NCBI GenBank assembly: GCA_937983405.1
Contig: CALJZN010000003.1
Coordinates: forward strand, 1 to 64,000
Length of the DNA stretch: 64,000 bases
Direction: 5' to 3'
Source of the DNA: an uncultured Paracoccaceae bacterium
GTDB taxonomy: Bacteria; Pseudomonadota; Alphaproteobacteria; Rhodobacterales; Rhodobacteraceae
Under the pieces are notes generated by a model, which saw only the letters and a program-made list of their open reading frames with translations, was not told where the DNA came from and ran no database searches. This document shows positions 55,236-63,303 of the stretch, piece after piece. Each line of letters begins with the position of its first letter. The first letter of the stretch is position 1. The position numbers and the translations under genes are program-made.

Positions 55236-56549
55236 CTAGCCGAGGCAGGCCGCCAGCCGCCGGAAGCTGGCCGCGACCCCGCCCGGCGCATCCTCGGCCA
55301 GGAAGGCATCCAGCCGCGGCCAGACCCGGATCGCGGCATCGACCGCCGGGTCCGACCCCGCGACATAGAGCCCGGCGCGAATCATCAGCTCGGCCCGGTC
55401 GTAGGCGCCCATCAGCCGCCGCGCCTCGGCGATCAGCGCGTTCTCCGCCGGGGTTGCCGCCGCGGGCAGGCTGCGCGAGACCGACCGCAGCAGGTCGATC
55501 GCCGGGAAGCGCCCGCGCTCGGCGATCGCGCGGTCGAGCACCACATGCCCGTCGAGCACGCCGCGCAGGATGTCGGCCACGGGCTCGTCCATGTCCGATC
55601 CCGGCACCAGCACGCTGAACACCGCGGTGATGTCGCCCGCCCCCTCGGGGCCCGGGCCCGCCCGCTCGGCGAGGCTGCCGATCAGATGCGCCGTCGAGGG
55701 GGGATAGCCGCCGAGGCTCGGCGCCTCGCCGGCCGCCAGCGCCACCTCGCGGTGCGCCTCGGCGAAGCGGGTCACCGAATCGGCCAAAAGCAGCACATGC
55801 GCCCCCTCGTCGCGGAAATGCTCGGCCACCGTCATCGCCGCCCAGGCCGCCCGGCGGCGGGCCAGCGGCGGGGCATCCGAGGTGGCGGCGACGATCACGG
55901 CGCGGGCAAGGCCCTCGGGGCCCAGCACGCCCTCGACGAACTCGCGCAGCTCCCGCCCGCGCTCGCCGATCAGCGCGATGACCACGAGATCGGCGGCAAG
56001 CCCGCGCGCGAGCTTGCCCAGCAGCATCGACTTGCCCACGCCCGACCCGGCGAACAGGCCGATGCGCTGGCCGCGCACGATGGGCAGGAGCGTGTCGAAC
56101 ACCGCAAGCCCGGTGTCGAGCCGCCCGCCCAGCCGGCGCCGCTGCGCCGCCGGCGGGGCCGCGGCGCGCAGCGGCCGCGCCTGTCGGCCCCGCGGCAGGG
56201 GGCGGCCGTCGAGCGGCGTGCCCGAGGGATCGACGATGCGCCCGATCCAGCCGCGATCGGGGGCAAGCACGGCCGGCCCCAGATGCTCGACCGCATCGCC
56301 GATCGCCAGCCCCTCGGCCGGCCCCTCGGGCAGAACCGTCGCCCCCGCGGCCGACAGCGCCAGCACCTCGCCGTCGCGGGTGCAGCCGTCGCGTCCCTCG
56401 ATCCGCACGCCGTCGCCCAGCGCCACGTCGCCCGGCAGCCCCGCCACCCGCAGGCTGCCGCGCCCGGCCTCGTCGAGGCGGCCGAAGCGGCGCACAGCGC
56501 GCACCGCCGCCACCGCCAGCTCGAGCCGTTCGAACACCGGTTCCGGCAT
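55236..56549 (-). CDS. fliI: flagellum-specific ATPase FliI
   Basis: A 437-residue F1-type ATPase of the type III export apparatus. Walker A is GSGVGKS (168-174), and EAPSLGGYPPS and FSVLVPGSDMDEPVAD are standard FliI signatures. The ATG at 56549 is chosen because GGAGGG lies 5 nt upstream; that Shine-Dalgarno sequence itself contains an earlier in-frame ATG (56561). It is divergent from flgB with an 85-bp promoter gap containing an A/T-rich tract (CTTTTTAAACGAATCA). Confidence 0.94.
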   Translation of the reverse strand: MPEPVFERLELAVAAVRAVRRFGRLDEAGRGSLRVAGLPGDVALGDGVRIEGRDGCTRDGEVLALSAAGATVLPEGPAEGLAIGDAVEHLGPAVLAPDRGWIGRIVDPSGTPLDGRPLPRGRQARPLRAAAPPAAQRRRLGGRLDTGLAVFDTLLPIVRGQRIGLFAGSGVGKSMLLGKLARGLAADLVVIALIGERGRELREFVEGVLGPEGLARAVIVAATSDAPPLARRRAAWAAMTVAEHFRDEGAHVLLLADSVTRFAEAHREVALAAGEAPSLGGYPPSTAHLIGSLAERAGPGPEGAGDITAVFSVLVPGSDMDEPVADILRGVLDGHVVLDRAIAERGRFPAIDLLRSVSRSLPAAATPAENALIAEARRLMGAYDRAELMIRAGLYVAGSDPAVDAAIRVWPRLDAFLAEDAPGGVAASFRRLAACLG

Positions 56550-56634
56550 CGCACCCTCCATTTGCCCGTCCTGCACCCTTTTTAAACGAATCACCCTTAA
56601 GCCCGCGTGCATGCCAGTCGAGGGAGAAACCCCG

Positions 56635-57084
56635 ATGCACGCGACACTCGAGGTGTTCAGGACCGCCCAGGCGCTGGCCGCCCACGCCGCGGCTCGCCAC
56701 GGCGCGATCGCCCGGAACATCGCCCATGCCGACACGCCCGGCTATCGCCCGCGCGACGTCGCCCCGTTCGACCCCGGTGCCGCCCTGCGCTCCGCCCCGC
56801 CCGACACCGCGGGCCTGCCCCGGCACCTTGCCCGCGCCGTCGCCGACCGCGCCGCCGCCGTGGCCGGGCGGGCGGCCCGCGCCGCCGCCGCCGCCGCCCC
56901 GCCGCCGCCGCGCGTCCCCGAACCGCGGCTCGTCGCCGCCCCGGGCACCACCGCCCCCAACGGCAATGCCGTCTCGCTCGAGGCCGAGATGATGAAGGCG
57001 GCCGAGGCGCGGGGCCGCCACGACCTCGCGCTCGCGATCTACCAGAGCGCCGCCGGGCTGATCCGCGCGACGGTCGCACGCTAG
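56635..57084 (+). CDS. flgB: flagellar basal-body rod protein FlgB
   Basis: A 149-residue proximal rod subunit. It contains the rod-family motif ARHGAIARNIAHADTPGYRPRD near residue 22-43 and the C-terminal YQSAAGLIRATV. The middle has an unusual Ala/Pro-rich insertion (RAARAAAAAAPPPP). GGGAG precedes the ATG. It begins a nine-gene operon through fliL. Confidence 0.93.
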   Translation: MHATLEVFRTAQALAAHAAARHGAIARNIAHADTPGYRPRDVAPFDPGAALRSAPPDTAGLPRHLARAVADRAAAVAGRAARAAAAAAPPPPRVPEPRLVAAPGTTAPNGNAVSLEAEMMKAAEARGRHDLALAIYQSAAGLIRATVAR

Positions 57085-57093
57085 GGGGCGGGG

Positions 57094-57489
57094 ATGAGCG
57101 CGCTTCTCTCCACCCTGGCGCTCAGCGCCTCGGCGATGCAGGCCCAGGCCATGCGGCTGCGCCTTGTCTCCGAGAACATCGCCAACAGCGACACCCCGGG
57201 CTACCGCCGCAAGACCGTGGCCTTCGAGGCCGGGCCGGCCGGCGCCGGCGACGGCCCCGCGGGTGTGCGCCTGTCGCCCGTGCGGCTCGACCGGTCCGAG
57301 CTCGTGCGCATCCACGACCCGGGCCATCCGCTCGCCGACGCCAGCGGCAGCTACCGGGGCTCGAACGTGAACCTGATGATCGAGGTCGCCGACGCCCGCG
57401 AGGCCCAGCGAAGCTACGAGGCCAATCTTTCGATGTTCGACCAGGCGCGGCAGATGTCCTCCGCGCTGCTCGACCTTCTGAAGCGCTAG
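57094..57489 (+). CDS. flgC: flagellar basal-body rod protein FlgC
   Basis: A 131-residue rod subunit with SENIANSDTPGYRRKTVAFE at the N-terminus and EAQRSYEANLSMFDQARQM at the C-terminus, both FlgC signatures. It is 9 bp after flgB. Confidence 0.95.
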   Translation: MSALLSTLALSASAMQAQAMRLRLVSENIANSDTPGYRRKTVAFEAGPAGAGDGPAGVRLSPVRLDRSELVRIHDPGHPLADASGSYRGSNVNLMIEVADAREAQRSYEANLSMFDQARQMSSALLDLLKR

Positions 57490-57500
57490 GAGGCGCTGCC

Positions 57501-57791
57501 ATGACCGTCCATCCCGTCCGTGCCGCCCAGGCCTACGCCGCCGCCCGCCCCGCGACCGCCCCCGAACCCCGTTCCCCCGCGCCCGAGACCCATCTGGCCC
57601 GGCTGGCGTCGAGCTTCGCCCGCACCCTGCAGGAGGGCGAGGCCGCCAGTCTCGACGCGATGGCGGGCACGGCCGACCATCACCGCCTCGTCCATGCGCT
57701 GACCCAGTCGGCGCTCGCCGTCGAGACGACGGTCGCGGTGCGCAACAAGGTCGTCGAGGCCTATCAGGAAATCCTGCGGATGCCGGTCTGA
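57501..57791 (+). CDS. fliE: flagellar hook-basal body complex protein FliE
   Basis: A 96-residue MS-ring/rod junction protein. The C-terminal helix HALTQSALAVETTVAVRNKVV followed by AYQEILRMPV is the FliE signature. AGGAGG precedes the ATG at 57501. Confidence 0.94.
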   Translation: MTVHPVRAAQAYAAARPATAPEPRSPAPETHLARLASSFARTLQEGEAASLDAMAGTADHHRLVHALTQSALAVETTVAVRNKVVEAYQEILRMPV

Positions 57792-57794
57792 ACC

Positions 57795-58061
57795 ATGGAC
57801 GACCTGATCTTCCAGGACACCCTGCGCCAGGCGTTGTGGACGGCGGTGGTGATCGCCGCGCCGCTGCTCAGCGTGGCGCTGGTCGCGGGGCTGGCCATCG
57901 GCCTGGTCCAGGCGCTGACCTCGGTGCAGGAGATGACGCTGACCTTCGTGCCCAAGGTTGCAGCGATGATGCTCGTCTTCTGGGTGTCGATGAGCTTCAT
58001 GACCGCGACCCTCGTCACCTTCTTCCACGACCGCATCCTGCCTCTGGTCGCGTCGGGCTGA
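57795..58061 (+). CDS. fliQ: flagellar export protein FliQ
   Basis: An 88-residue two-helix membrane protein of the export gate. VAGLAIGLVQALTSVQEMTL between the helices is the FliQ signature, and both helices are complete. Confidence 0.95.
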   Translation: MDDLIFQDTLRQALWTAVVIAAPLLSVALVAGLAIGLVQALTSVQEMTLTFVPKVAAMMLVFWVSMSFMTATLVTFFHDRILPLVASG

Positions 58062-58070
58062 GGCGCGCCG

Positions 58071-58787
58071 ATGGACACCCCCGGATATGTCGCGATCACC
58101 CGCCAGTCGGGCCTCCTGCGCGAGATGCAGGCGCTGGCGCACAACCTTGCCAACCTCTCGACCACCGGCTTCCGGCGCGAGGGGGTGATCTTCGCCGAGC
58201 ATGTCCGCCGCCTCGGTGCGGGCGAGCCTGCGGTGGCGATGGCCCATGCCAGCGCAAGGGTGACAAGCCTCGCGCAGGGCCCGCTGGCCGCGACCGGCGC
58301 GCCGTTCGACTTTGCCGTCGAGGGGCAGGGCTTCTTCCTGATCGACACGCCGGGCGGCGAGCGGCTGACGCGCGCGGGTCGGTTCACCCCCAACGCCGAG
58401 GGCGAGCTGGTCACCCCCGAGGGCCACCGCCTGCTCGACGCCGCGGGCGCGCCGGTCTTCGTGCCCCCCGGCGCACGCGAGGTGCGGCTGGGCAGCGACG
58501 GGACGCTGGCGGCCGACGGGCTGCCCGTGGCGCAGATCGGCCTTTACCGCCCGGCCGCGGGCAGCGCGCTTGCGCGCGAGGCAGGCACGCTGCTGGTGCC
58601 CGAGGGCGGGGTCGAGCCGGCGGAGGACGGGCGCCTTCTCCAGGGCTTTCTCGAGGAGTCGAACGTCGAGCCGGTGACCGAGCTCGCCCGGATGATCGAG
58701 GTGCAGCGCGCCTACGAGCTCGGCCAGAGCTTTCTCGACCGCGAGGACGACCGCATCCGCACCGTGATCCGCACCCTTGGCAGCTAG
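58071..58787 (+). CDS. flgF: flagellar basal-body rod protein FlgF
   Basis: A 238-residue proximal-rod protein of the FlgE/F/G family. It has HNLANLSTTGFRREGV at the N-terminus, FDFAVEGQGFFLIDTPGGE in the middle and EVQRAYELGQSFLDREDDR at the C-terminus. It is 9 bp after fliQ. Confidence 0.93.
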   Translation: MDTPGYVAITRQSGLLREMQALAHNLANLSTTGFRREGVIFAEHVRRLGAGEPAVAMAHASARVTSLAQGPLAATGAPFDFAVEGQGFFLIDTPGGERLTRAGRFTPNAEGELVTPEGHRLLDAAGAPVFVPPGAREVRLGSDGTLAADGLPVAQIGLYRPAAGSALAREAGTLLVPEGGVEPAEDGRLLQGFLEESNVEPVTELARMIEVQRAYELGQSFLDREDDRIRTVIRTLGS

Positions 58788-58795
58788 GAGGCCCC

Positions 58796-59581
58796 ATGCG
58801 CGCCCTGCACATCGCCGCGACCGGAATGGCCGCCCAGACCCTGAAGGTCGAGGTGGTCTCGAACAACCTCGCCAACATGAGCACCACGGGCTACAACGCC
58901 CGCCGGGCCGAGTTCGCCGACCTGCACTACCAGCAGATGTCGCGCGCCGGCACGATCACCGCCGCCGACGGCACGGTGCTGCCCACGGGCATCCAGATCG
59001 GCCTCGGCGTGCGCCCGGCGGCGGTGACGGTGATGCTCGCCCAGGGCGCGCTCAGCCAGACCGGGGGCGATCTCGACGTGGCGATCGAGGGACGCGGCTA
59101 TCTCGAGGTGACGCTGCCTTCGGGCCAGTCGGGCTACACCCGCGACGGCGGGCTCAAGCGCTCGCCGGACGGGCTGATCGTCACCTCCGACGGCTATCCG
59201 GTGGTGCCCGGCATCACCATCCCCAACGACGCCCGCGCGATCTCGATCAACGCCGCGGGCGAGGTCTGGGCCTATTTCGCCGACCGGGTGCAGCCCGAGC
59301 AGCTCGGCGCCCTCACGCTTGCGGCCTTCGCCAACGAGAAGGGCCTCGAGGCGATCGGCTCGAACCTCTACCTCGAGACCGCCGCCTCCGGTCCCGCCAT
59401 TGTCGGCGCCCCGGGCGAGGACGGGCTCGGCACCCTGCGCCAGGGCTATCTCGAGGACAGCTCGGTCGATGCCGTGCGCGAGGTCACCGAACTCATCAAG
59501 GCGCAGCGCGGCTACGAGCTCAACGCCAAGGTCATCTCCGCCGCCGACCAGATGCTCGCGGCGACGACGCAGGTGCGCTGA
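58796..59581 (+). CDS. flgG: flagellar distal rod protein FlgG
   Basis: A 261-residue distal-rod protein. NNLANMSTTGYNARRAEF, QIGLGVRPAAV (the FlgG-specific segment) and ELIKAQRGYELNAKVISAAD mark it as FlgG, distinct from FlgF. AGGAGG precedes the ATG; its TGA shares the A of the flgA ATG. Confidence 0.96.
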   Translation: MRALHIAATGMAAQTLKVEVVSNNLANMSTTGYNARRAEFADLHYQQMSRAGTITAADGTVLPTGIQIGLGVRPAAVTVMLAQGALSQTGGDLDVAIEGRGYLEVTLPSGQSGYTRDGGLKRSPDGLIVTSDGYPVVPGITIPNDARAISINAAGEVWAYFADRVQPEQLGALTLAAFANEKGLEAIGSNLYLETAASGPAIVGAPGEDGLGTLRQGYLEDSSVDAVREVTELIKAQRGYELNAKVISAADQMLAATTQVR

Positions 59582-60102
59582 TGCGAGCGCCGCTTGCCCC
59601 GTCGATCCTTGCCCTGTCGATCCTTGCCCCGTCGATCCTTGCCCCGGCGATCCTTGCCCTGTCGATCCTTGCCCTGTCGCTGGTCGCGCTGCCGCTGCCG
59701 GCGACGGCCGAGACGGTGGTGGCCGCGCGCACCATCCGCGCCACCGCCATCCTCGGCCCCGGCGATGTCGCGCTGATCCCGGCCGATGTGCCCGGCGCGC
59801 TCTCCGACCCGGCTGCGGCGGTGGGGCTCGAGGCCCGCGTCATCCTGCACGCCGGCCGGCCGATCCGGCCGGGCGATCTCGGCCCGCCCGCGCTGGTCGA
59901 GCGCAACGGCCTCGTCACTCTGGTCTATCGCGCCGGGGGCCTCGCCATCACCGCCGAGGGCCGCGCGCTGGCCCGCGGTGGCGCGGGCGATGCGGTCCGC
60001 GTGCTCAACCTCGCCTCGCGCAGCACGGTCACGGGCGTCGTCGGCCCCGACGGCCGGGTGCATGTCGCCGGCCCCCTTACCCGTCCTGCGGAGGCGCGCT
60101 GA
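59581..60102 (+). CDS. flgA: flagellar P-ring chaperone FlgA with repeat-built signal peptide
   Basis: A 173-residue periplasmic chaperone for P-ring (FlgI) assembly. The SAF-like domain follows a signal peptide: VVAARTIRATAILGPGDV, then GLEARVILHAGRPIRPGDLG and the C-terminal SRSTVTGVVGPDGRVHVAG. The signal sequence is unusual: its hydrophobic core is a 5-residue repeat (SILAL/SILAP) encoded by six 15-bp units, so its length could vary by repeat number. The ATG overlaps the flgG stop by 1 bp. Confidence 0.92.
   Translation: MRAPLAPSILALSILAPSILAPAILALSILALSLVALPLPATAETVVAARTIRATAILGPGDVALIPADVPGALSDPAAAVGLEARVILHAGRPIRPGDLGPPALVERNGLVTLVYRAGGLAITAEGRALARGGAGDAVRVLNLASRSTVTGVVGPDGRVHVAGPLTRPAEAR
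59593..59682. repeat. 15-bp tandem repeat, 6 copies, encoding the flgA signal peptide
   Basis: Six units of CTTGCCCTGTCGATC type at 59593-59607, 59608-59622, 59623-59637, 59638-59652, 59653-59667 and 59668-59682, differing by 1-2 bases. They encode LALSI/LAPSI blocks, the hydrophobic core of the FlgA signal peptide. The unit is divisible by 3, so copy-number changes stay in frame. Confidence 0.93.
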
Positions 60103-60824
60103 TGCTTCGCCTTGCCCTTATCCTTCTGGCCGCGCTCGCCGCCTGCGGCCGGCTTGAGGATGTCGGCCGGGCGCCCGGCTTCGATCCGCTCGACGGCAGC
60201 CACGAGCATCACGCGATCTATTCCGCCGCCCTGCCCGAGGTTCAGGACAAGGTCCGCGCCGCCGACGCGGCCTCGCTCTGGAGCACCGGCCAGCGCTCGC
60301 TCCTGGGCAACCGCCGGGCGGCGCGGCGGGGCGACATCCTGACCGTGGTGATCGCGATCGACGAGCGGGCCGAGATCTCCAACGCCACCGGCCGCAGCCG
60401 CAGCGGCAGCGATACCATGTCGATCCCGCAGTTCCTCGGCCTGCCGCAGCGCGCGGACCGCGGCCTGCCACCGGGGGCGAGCCTGGCCGATGCGGTCGAT
60501 ACCGCCTCGGCCAGCCGCTACCGCGGCGAGGGTTCGGTGCGGCGGACCGAGAAGCTGACCATGCGCATCGCCGCCACGGTGGTGGAGGAGCTGCCCAACG
60601 GCGTCCTGCGCATCGAGGGCAGCCAGCAGGTGCGTGTCAACTTCGAGCTGCGCGACCTCGTGGTGTCGGGCTATGTCCGGCCCGAGGACATCTCGCGCCA
60701 GAACGAGATCACCTACGACCGAATCGCCGGGGCGCGCATCGCCTATGGCGGGCGGGGGCAGATCACCGACGTCCAGCAGCCGCGCTACGGCCAGCAGATC
60801 GCCGACATCCTGCTGCCGTTCTGA
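60102..60824 (+). CDS. flgH: flagellar L-ring lipoprotein FlgH
   Basis: A 240-residue outer-membrane L-ring protein. The lipobox ends in Cys15 (LAALAAC). The ring core is RRGDILTVVIAIDERAEI, LPNGVLRIEGSQQVRVNFE and the end VQQPRYGQQIADILLPF, all FlgH signatures. Its ATG overlaps the flgA stop by 1 bp. Confidence 0.96.
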   Translation: MLRLALILLAALAACGRLEDVGRAPGFDPLDGSHEHHAIYSAALPEVQDKVRAADAASLWSTGQRSLLGNRRAARRGDILTVVIAIDERAEISNATGRSRSGSDTMSIPQFLGLPQRADRGLPPGASLADAVDTASASRYRGEGSVRRTEKLTMRIAATVVEELPNGVLRIEGSQQVRVNFELRDLVVSGYVRPEDISRQNEITYDRIAGARIAYGGRGQITDVQQPRYGQQIADILLPF

Positions 60825-60832
60825 GGACTGCC

Positions 60833-61276
60833 ATGCGCATGCTCCTGCCCCTGCTCGTGGTGCTTCTCGCGGCGGCGGCCGGGGCGGGGGCAGGCCTCGT
60901 CCTGCGCCCGGCGCCGGAGGCCCCGGCGGCGGCCCCCCCCGCCGACAGCCGGCCGCGGGAGTTCGCGCGCCTGCCCAACCAGTTCGTCGTGCCGCTGCTC
61001 GAAGGCGGGCAGGTGCGCTCGCTGGTCATCCTGTCGCTCACGGTCGAGACGGTCGCGGGCGGCACCGATGCGGTCTTCTCGCGCGAACCGAAGCTGCGCG
61101 ATGCCTTCCTGCAGGTCCTGTTCGACCATGCCAATGCGGGCGGCTTCCGCGGCGCCTTCACCGCCGGCAGCGCGCTGGGCGCCCTGCGCGACGCGCTGCG
61201 CGAGGCGGCGGTGCGCATCGCGGGAAATGTGGTCCTCGATGTGCTGATCGTCGACATTGCCCGCCAGGACGCCTGA
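60833..61276 (+). CDS. fliL: flagellar basal body-associated protein FliL
   Basis: A 147-residue inner-membrane protein around the stator. A single N-terminal helix ([19 protein letters not shown]) is followed by a periplasmic stomatin-like domain (VVPLLEGGQVRSLVILSLTV, FSREPKLRDAFLQVLFDHAN). A second in-frame ATG two codons later is equally possible. Its stop codon lies within the 18-bp repeat that begins at 61271. Confidence 0.88.
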   Translation: MRMLLPLLVVLLAAAAGAGAGLVLRPAPEAPAAAPPADSRPREFARLPNQFVVPLLEGGQVRSLVILSLTVETVAGGTDAVFSREPKLRDAFLQVLFDHANAGGFRGAFTAGSALGALRDALREAAVRIAGNVVLDVLIVDIARQDA

Positions 61277-61337
61277 GCCTGCCGGGATGCCTGAGCCTGC
61301 CGGGGTGCCTGAGCCTGCCGGACAGCCTGAGCGCGCC
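61271..61337. repeat. 18-bp tandem repeat, 3.5 copies, at the fliL 3' end
   Basis: Units of GCCTGAGCCTGCCGGGAT at 61271-61288, 61289-61306 and 61307-61324 plus a partial fourth. The fliL TGA is part of the first unit. Confidence 0.92.
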
Positions 61338-61639
61338 GCCACGCGGCCGCCGGCGGCCCCGACCCGCGGCGGCGGTTGCAGCCCGCGTCGGCACCGCGGG
61401 CCGGCCAAGGGGCGGGAAGCGCGGGGGTCGGACATACCCCATGCATCAATCGTGGGCTGCGTCGCGCCCGGCGCTTGCGCCGCCCTGTGTCGCACCCCCC
61501 CCTGTGTCGCACCCCCCCTGTGTCGCACCCCCCGGCGTCCCACCCCGCGACGGGCGGGCCTCACGGCACCCAGGCACGCCGGAGGGGCGCTTGGCGCACC
61601 CCGCGCCGCGCCGCCACCCTGCCGCGCCGGCATCGGGCG
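61277..61639. other. 363-bp gap with two minisatellites
   Basis: The gap between fliL and tRNA-Tyr holds the 18-bp array (61271-61337), the 17-bp array (61484-61533) and no gene that I can recognise. Confidence 0.7.
61484..61533. repeat. 16-17-bp tandem repeat, 3 copies
   Basis: Three units of CCTGTGTCGCACCCCCC type at 61484-61500, 61501-61516 and 61517-61533, differing only in the length of the C run. Confidence 0.9.
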
Positions 61640-61723
61640 TGGTGGGCGACCCTGGAATCGAACCAGGCATGGGTCTCCCCGGCGGAGTTACAGTCCGCTG
61701 CCGCACCTTGCAGCACGTCGCCC
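61640..61723 (-). tRNA. tRNA-Tyr (GTA)
   Basis: An 84-nt class II tRNA with encoded CCA. Acceptor GGGCGAC pairs perfectly with GTCGCCC, the D arm GCTG/CGGC encloses a GG-containing loop, the anticodon arm GCGGA-CTGTAAC-TCCGC gives GTA, there is a 14-nt variable arm with a GGG/CCC stem, and the T arm is CCTGG-TTCGATT-CCAGG. Confidence 0.95.
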
Positions 61724-61733
61724 GACCGGCCGG

Positions 61734-61762
61734 GGGATAGCGAAGGGCCCCCCGGGCGTCAA
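61734..61762 (-). promoter_or_regulatory. sigma70 promoter of tRNA-Tyr
   Basis: On the minus strand TTGACG (61757-61762) and TATCCC (61734-61739) are 17 bp apart and end 11 bp before the tRNA. Confidence 0.65.
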
Positions 61763-61857
61763 CCGGAATCCGTCCCGGCCGGCCCTTGCGCTTGCCCCCC
61801 GCGCCGGCCCACTCTGCCGCGCGGAGCCCGCGGGCGAGGGGACGAGGGGCGGGGCGG

Positions 61858-62646
61858 ATGAAGAAGCCGGCCTGGGTGATCGAGAAGGAGCGCGCGCGCC
61901 GGGCGGCGGCGGCCGAAACGGTTTGGCTGTTCGGCCTGCATGCGGTGCGCGACGCGCTGATGAACCCCGCGCGCGAGCGGCTGCGGCTGATCGCCACCCC
62001 GAACGCCGCCGACAGGCTCGCCGAGGCCATCGCTGCGGCGGGCATCGCGCCCGAGATCGCCGACCCACGCCGCTTTCCCGCCCCGCTCGATCCCGGCTCG
62101 GTCCACCAGGGCGCGGCGCTCGAGGTCCGGCCGCTCGACTGGGGCGGCCTGCGCGACCGCTGCGACCCGCGCGCGCCCGGCGGGCCTGCCGTGCTGCTCG
62201 ACCGGGTGACCGACCCCCACAACGTGGGCGCCATCCTGCGCTCGGCCGAGGTGTTCGGCGCCCGCGCGGTGATCGCGCCCGCGCATCACGCGGCGCCCGA
62301 GACCGGGGCGCTGGCCAAGGCCGCGAGCGGCGCGCTGGAGCGCCTGCCCTACCTGCGCGTGCGCAATCTGGCCGATGCCATGCAGGCGTTGCGGGCGATG
62401 GGCTGGCACCTGCTCGGCCTCGACGGCGCGGCGCAGGTCACACTGTCCGAGGGGCTGCGGGCGGCCGGCTCCGCCCCGGTGGGCCTGGTCCTCGGGGCCG
62501 AGGGGCCGGGCCTGCGCGCGCGCACGCGGGAGACCTGCGATGCCCTCGTGCGCATCCCGGCGGCGGGGGCCTTCGGGTCGCTCAACGTCTCGAACGCCGC
62601 CGCCGTCGCGCTTTACGCCACGACCCTTGCGGCGCACGGCGCGTGA
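61858..62646 (+). CDS. rlmB: 23S rRNA 2'-O-methyltransferase (TrmH/RlmB family)
   Basis: A 262-residue SPOUT-fold RNA methyltransferase, most like RlmB, which methylates a guanosine of 23S rRNA. An N-terminal substrate-binding domain (WLFGLHAVRDALMNPARERL) precedes the SPOUT domain with LDRVTDPHNVGAILRSAEVFGA, GLVLGAEGPGLRART and IPAAGAFGSLNVSNAAAVAL (the trefoil-knot SAM site). ATG at 61858 matches the start of homology, with GAGGGGCGG upstream. Divergent from tRNA-Tyr. Confidence 0.93.
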   Translation: MKKPAWVIEKERARRAAAAETVWLFGLHAVRDALMNPARERLRLIATPNAADRLAEAIAAAGIAPEIADPRRFPAPLDPGSVHQGAALEVRPLDWGGLRDRCDPRAPGGPAVLLDRVTDPHNVGAILRSAEVFGARAVIAPAHHAAPETGALAKAASGALERLPYLRVRNLADAMQALRAMGWHLLGLDGAAQVTLSEGLRAAGSAPVGLVLGAEGPGLRARTRETCDALVRIPAAGAFGSLNVSNAAAVALYATTLAAHGA

Positions 62647-62735
62647 CAGGGCTTCACGCTTGCGGGAGGGCGCTTTCCCGGCGTGGGCGAATCCGTCATT
62701 TCTGCACGGCATGTTGCCGGAGCCCAACCCAGCCC

Positions 62736-63254
62736 ATGACCGCGTTCCCTGCGATCCACCCTGTCCGCCGCAAGACCCTGCGCCTGACGGCCCTTCTGCG
62801 GCTGCTTCTGGCCCTTCTGGTCCCGGCCGCGGCGCAGGCCGATCCGCAGGCGCTGACGGCGGCGGCCCTAGCGCCGCCGGTCGCGCGGGTGTTCGCGCCG
62901 GCGGGCCTGGCGCTGGGCGGGCATGACGCGGTTGCCTATTTCACCGAAAGCCGTGCCGTTCCCGGCAACCCGGCAATGGCGCTGCGCTGGCGCGGCGCCG
63001 TCTGGCGCTTCGCCTCGCCGGCCAATCTTGCCGCGTTCGAATCGAATCCCACCGCCTACGCCCCGCAGTTCGGCGGCTATTGCGCCTATGCGATGAGCCA
63101 GGGCATGGCCCTGTCGGGCGACCCGACGGCCTTCGCCGTTCTCGACGGGCGCCTGTATCTGGCGCACAACCCCGAGATCCTGCGGCAACTTGCGTCCGAT
63201 CCCGCGCGCGTCATCGACATGGCCCGGAGGTTCTGGCCCGAATTGCGGCGGTAG
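62736..63254 (+). CDS. YHS-domain exported protein
   Basis: A 172-residue exported protein with a signal peptide (cleavage after AAAQA). The YHS domain contains GHDAVAYFTESRAVPGNP, WRFASPANLAAFESNPTAYAPQFGGYCAYAMSQG (split here: FESNPTAYAP then QFGGYCAYA), which in other proteins binds metals. Proteins of this kind are widespread and uncharacterised in Rhodobacterales. ATG at 62736; convergent with the RTX gene. Confidence 0.85.
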   Translation: MTAFPAIHPVRRKTLRLTALLRLLLALLVPAAAQADPQALTAAALAPPVARVFAPAGLALGGHDAVAYFTESRAVPGNPAMALRWRGAVWRFASPANLAAFESNPTAYAPQFGGYCAYAMSQGMALSGDPTAFAVLDGRLYLAHNPEILRQLASDPARVIDMARRFWPELRR

Positions 63255-63303
63255 GGCGGCGCGCGGTCGCCGGGCCGCCCCGCCCGGTCGCCCGTCGCCG
63301 CGG

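Noticed and set aside
61271..61533. Possible CRISPR array
   Set aside because: Units are contiguous without spacers, and unit lengths of 16-18 bp are too short; these are minisatellites.
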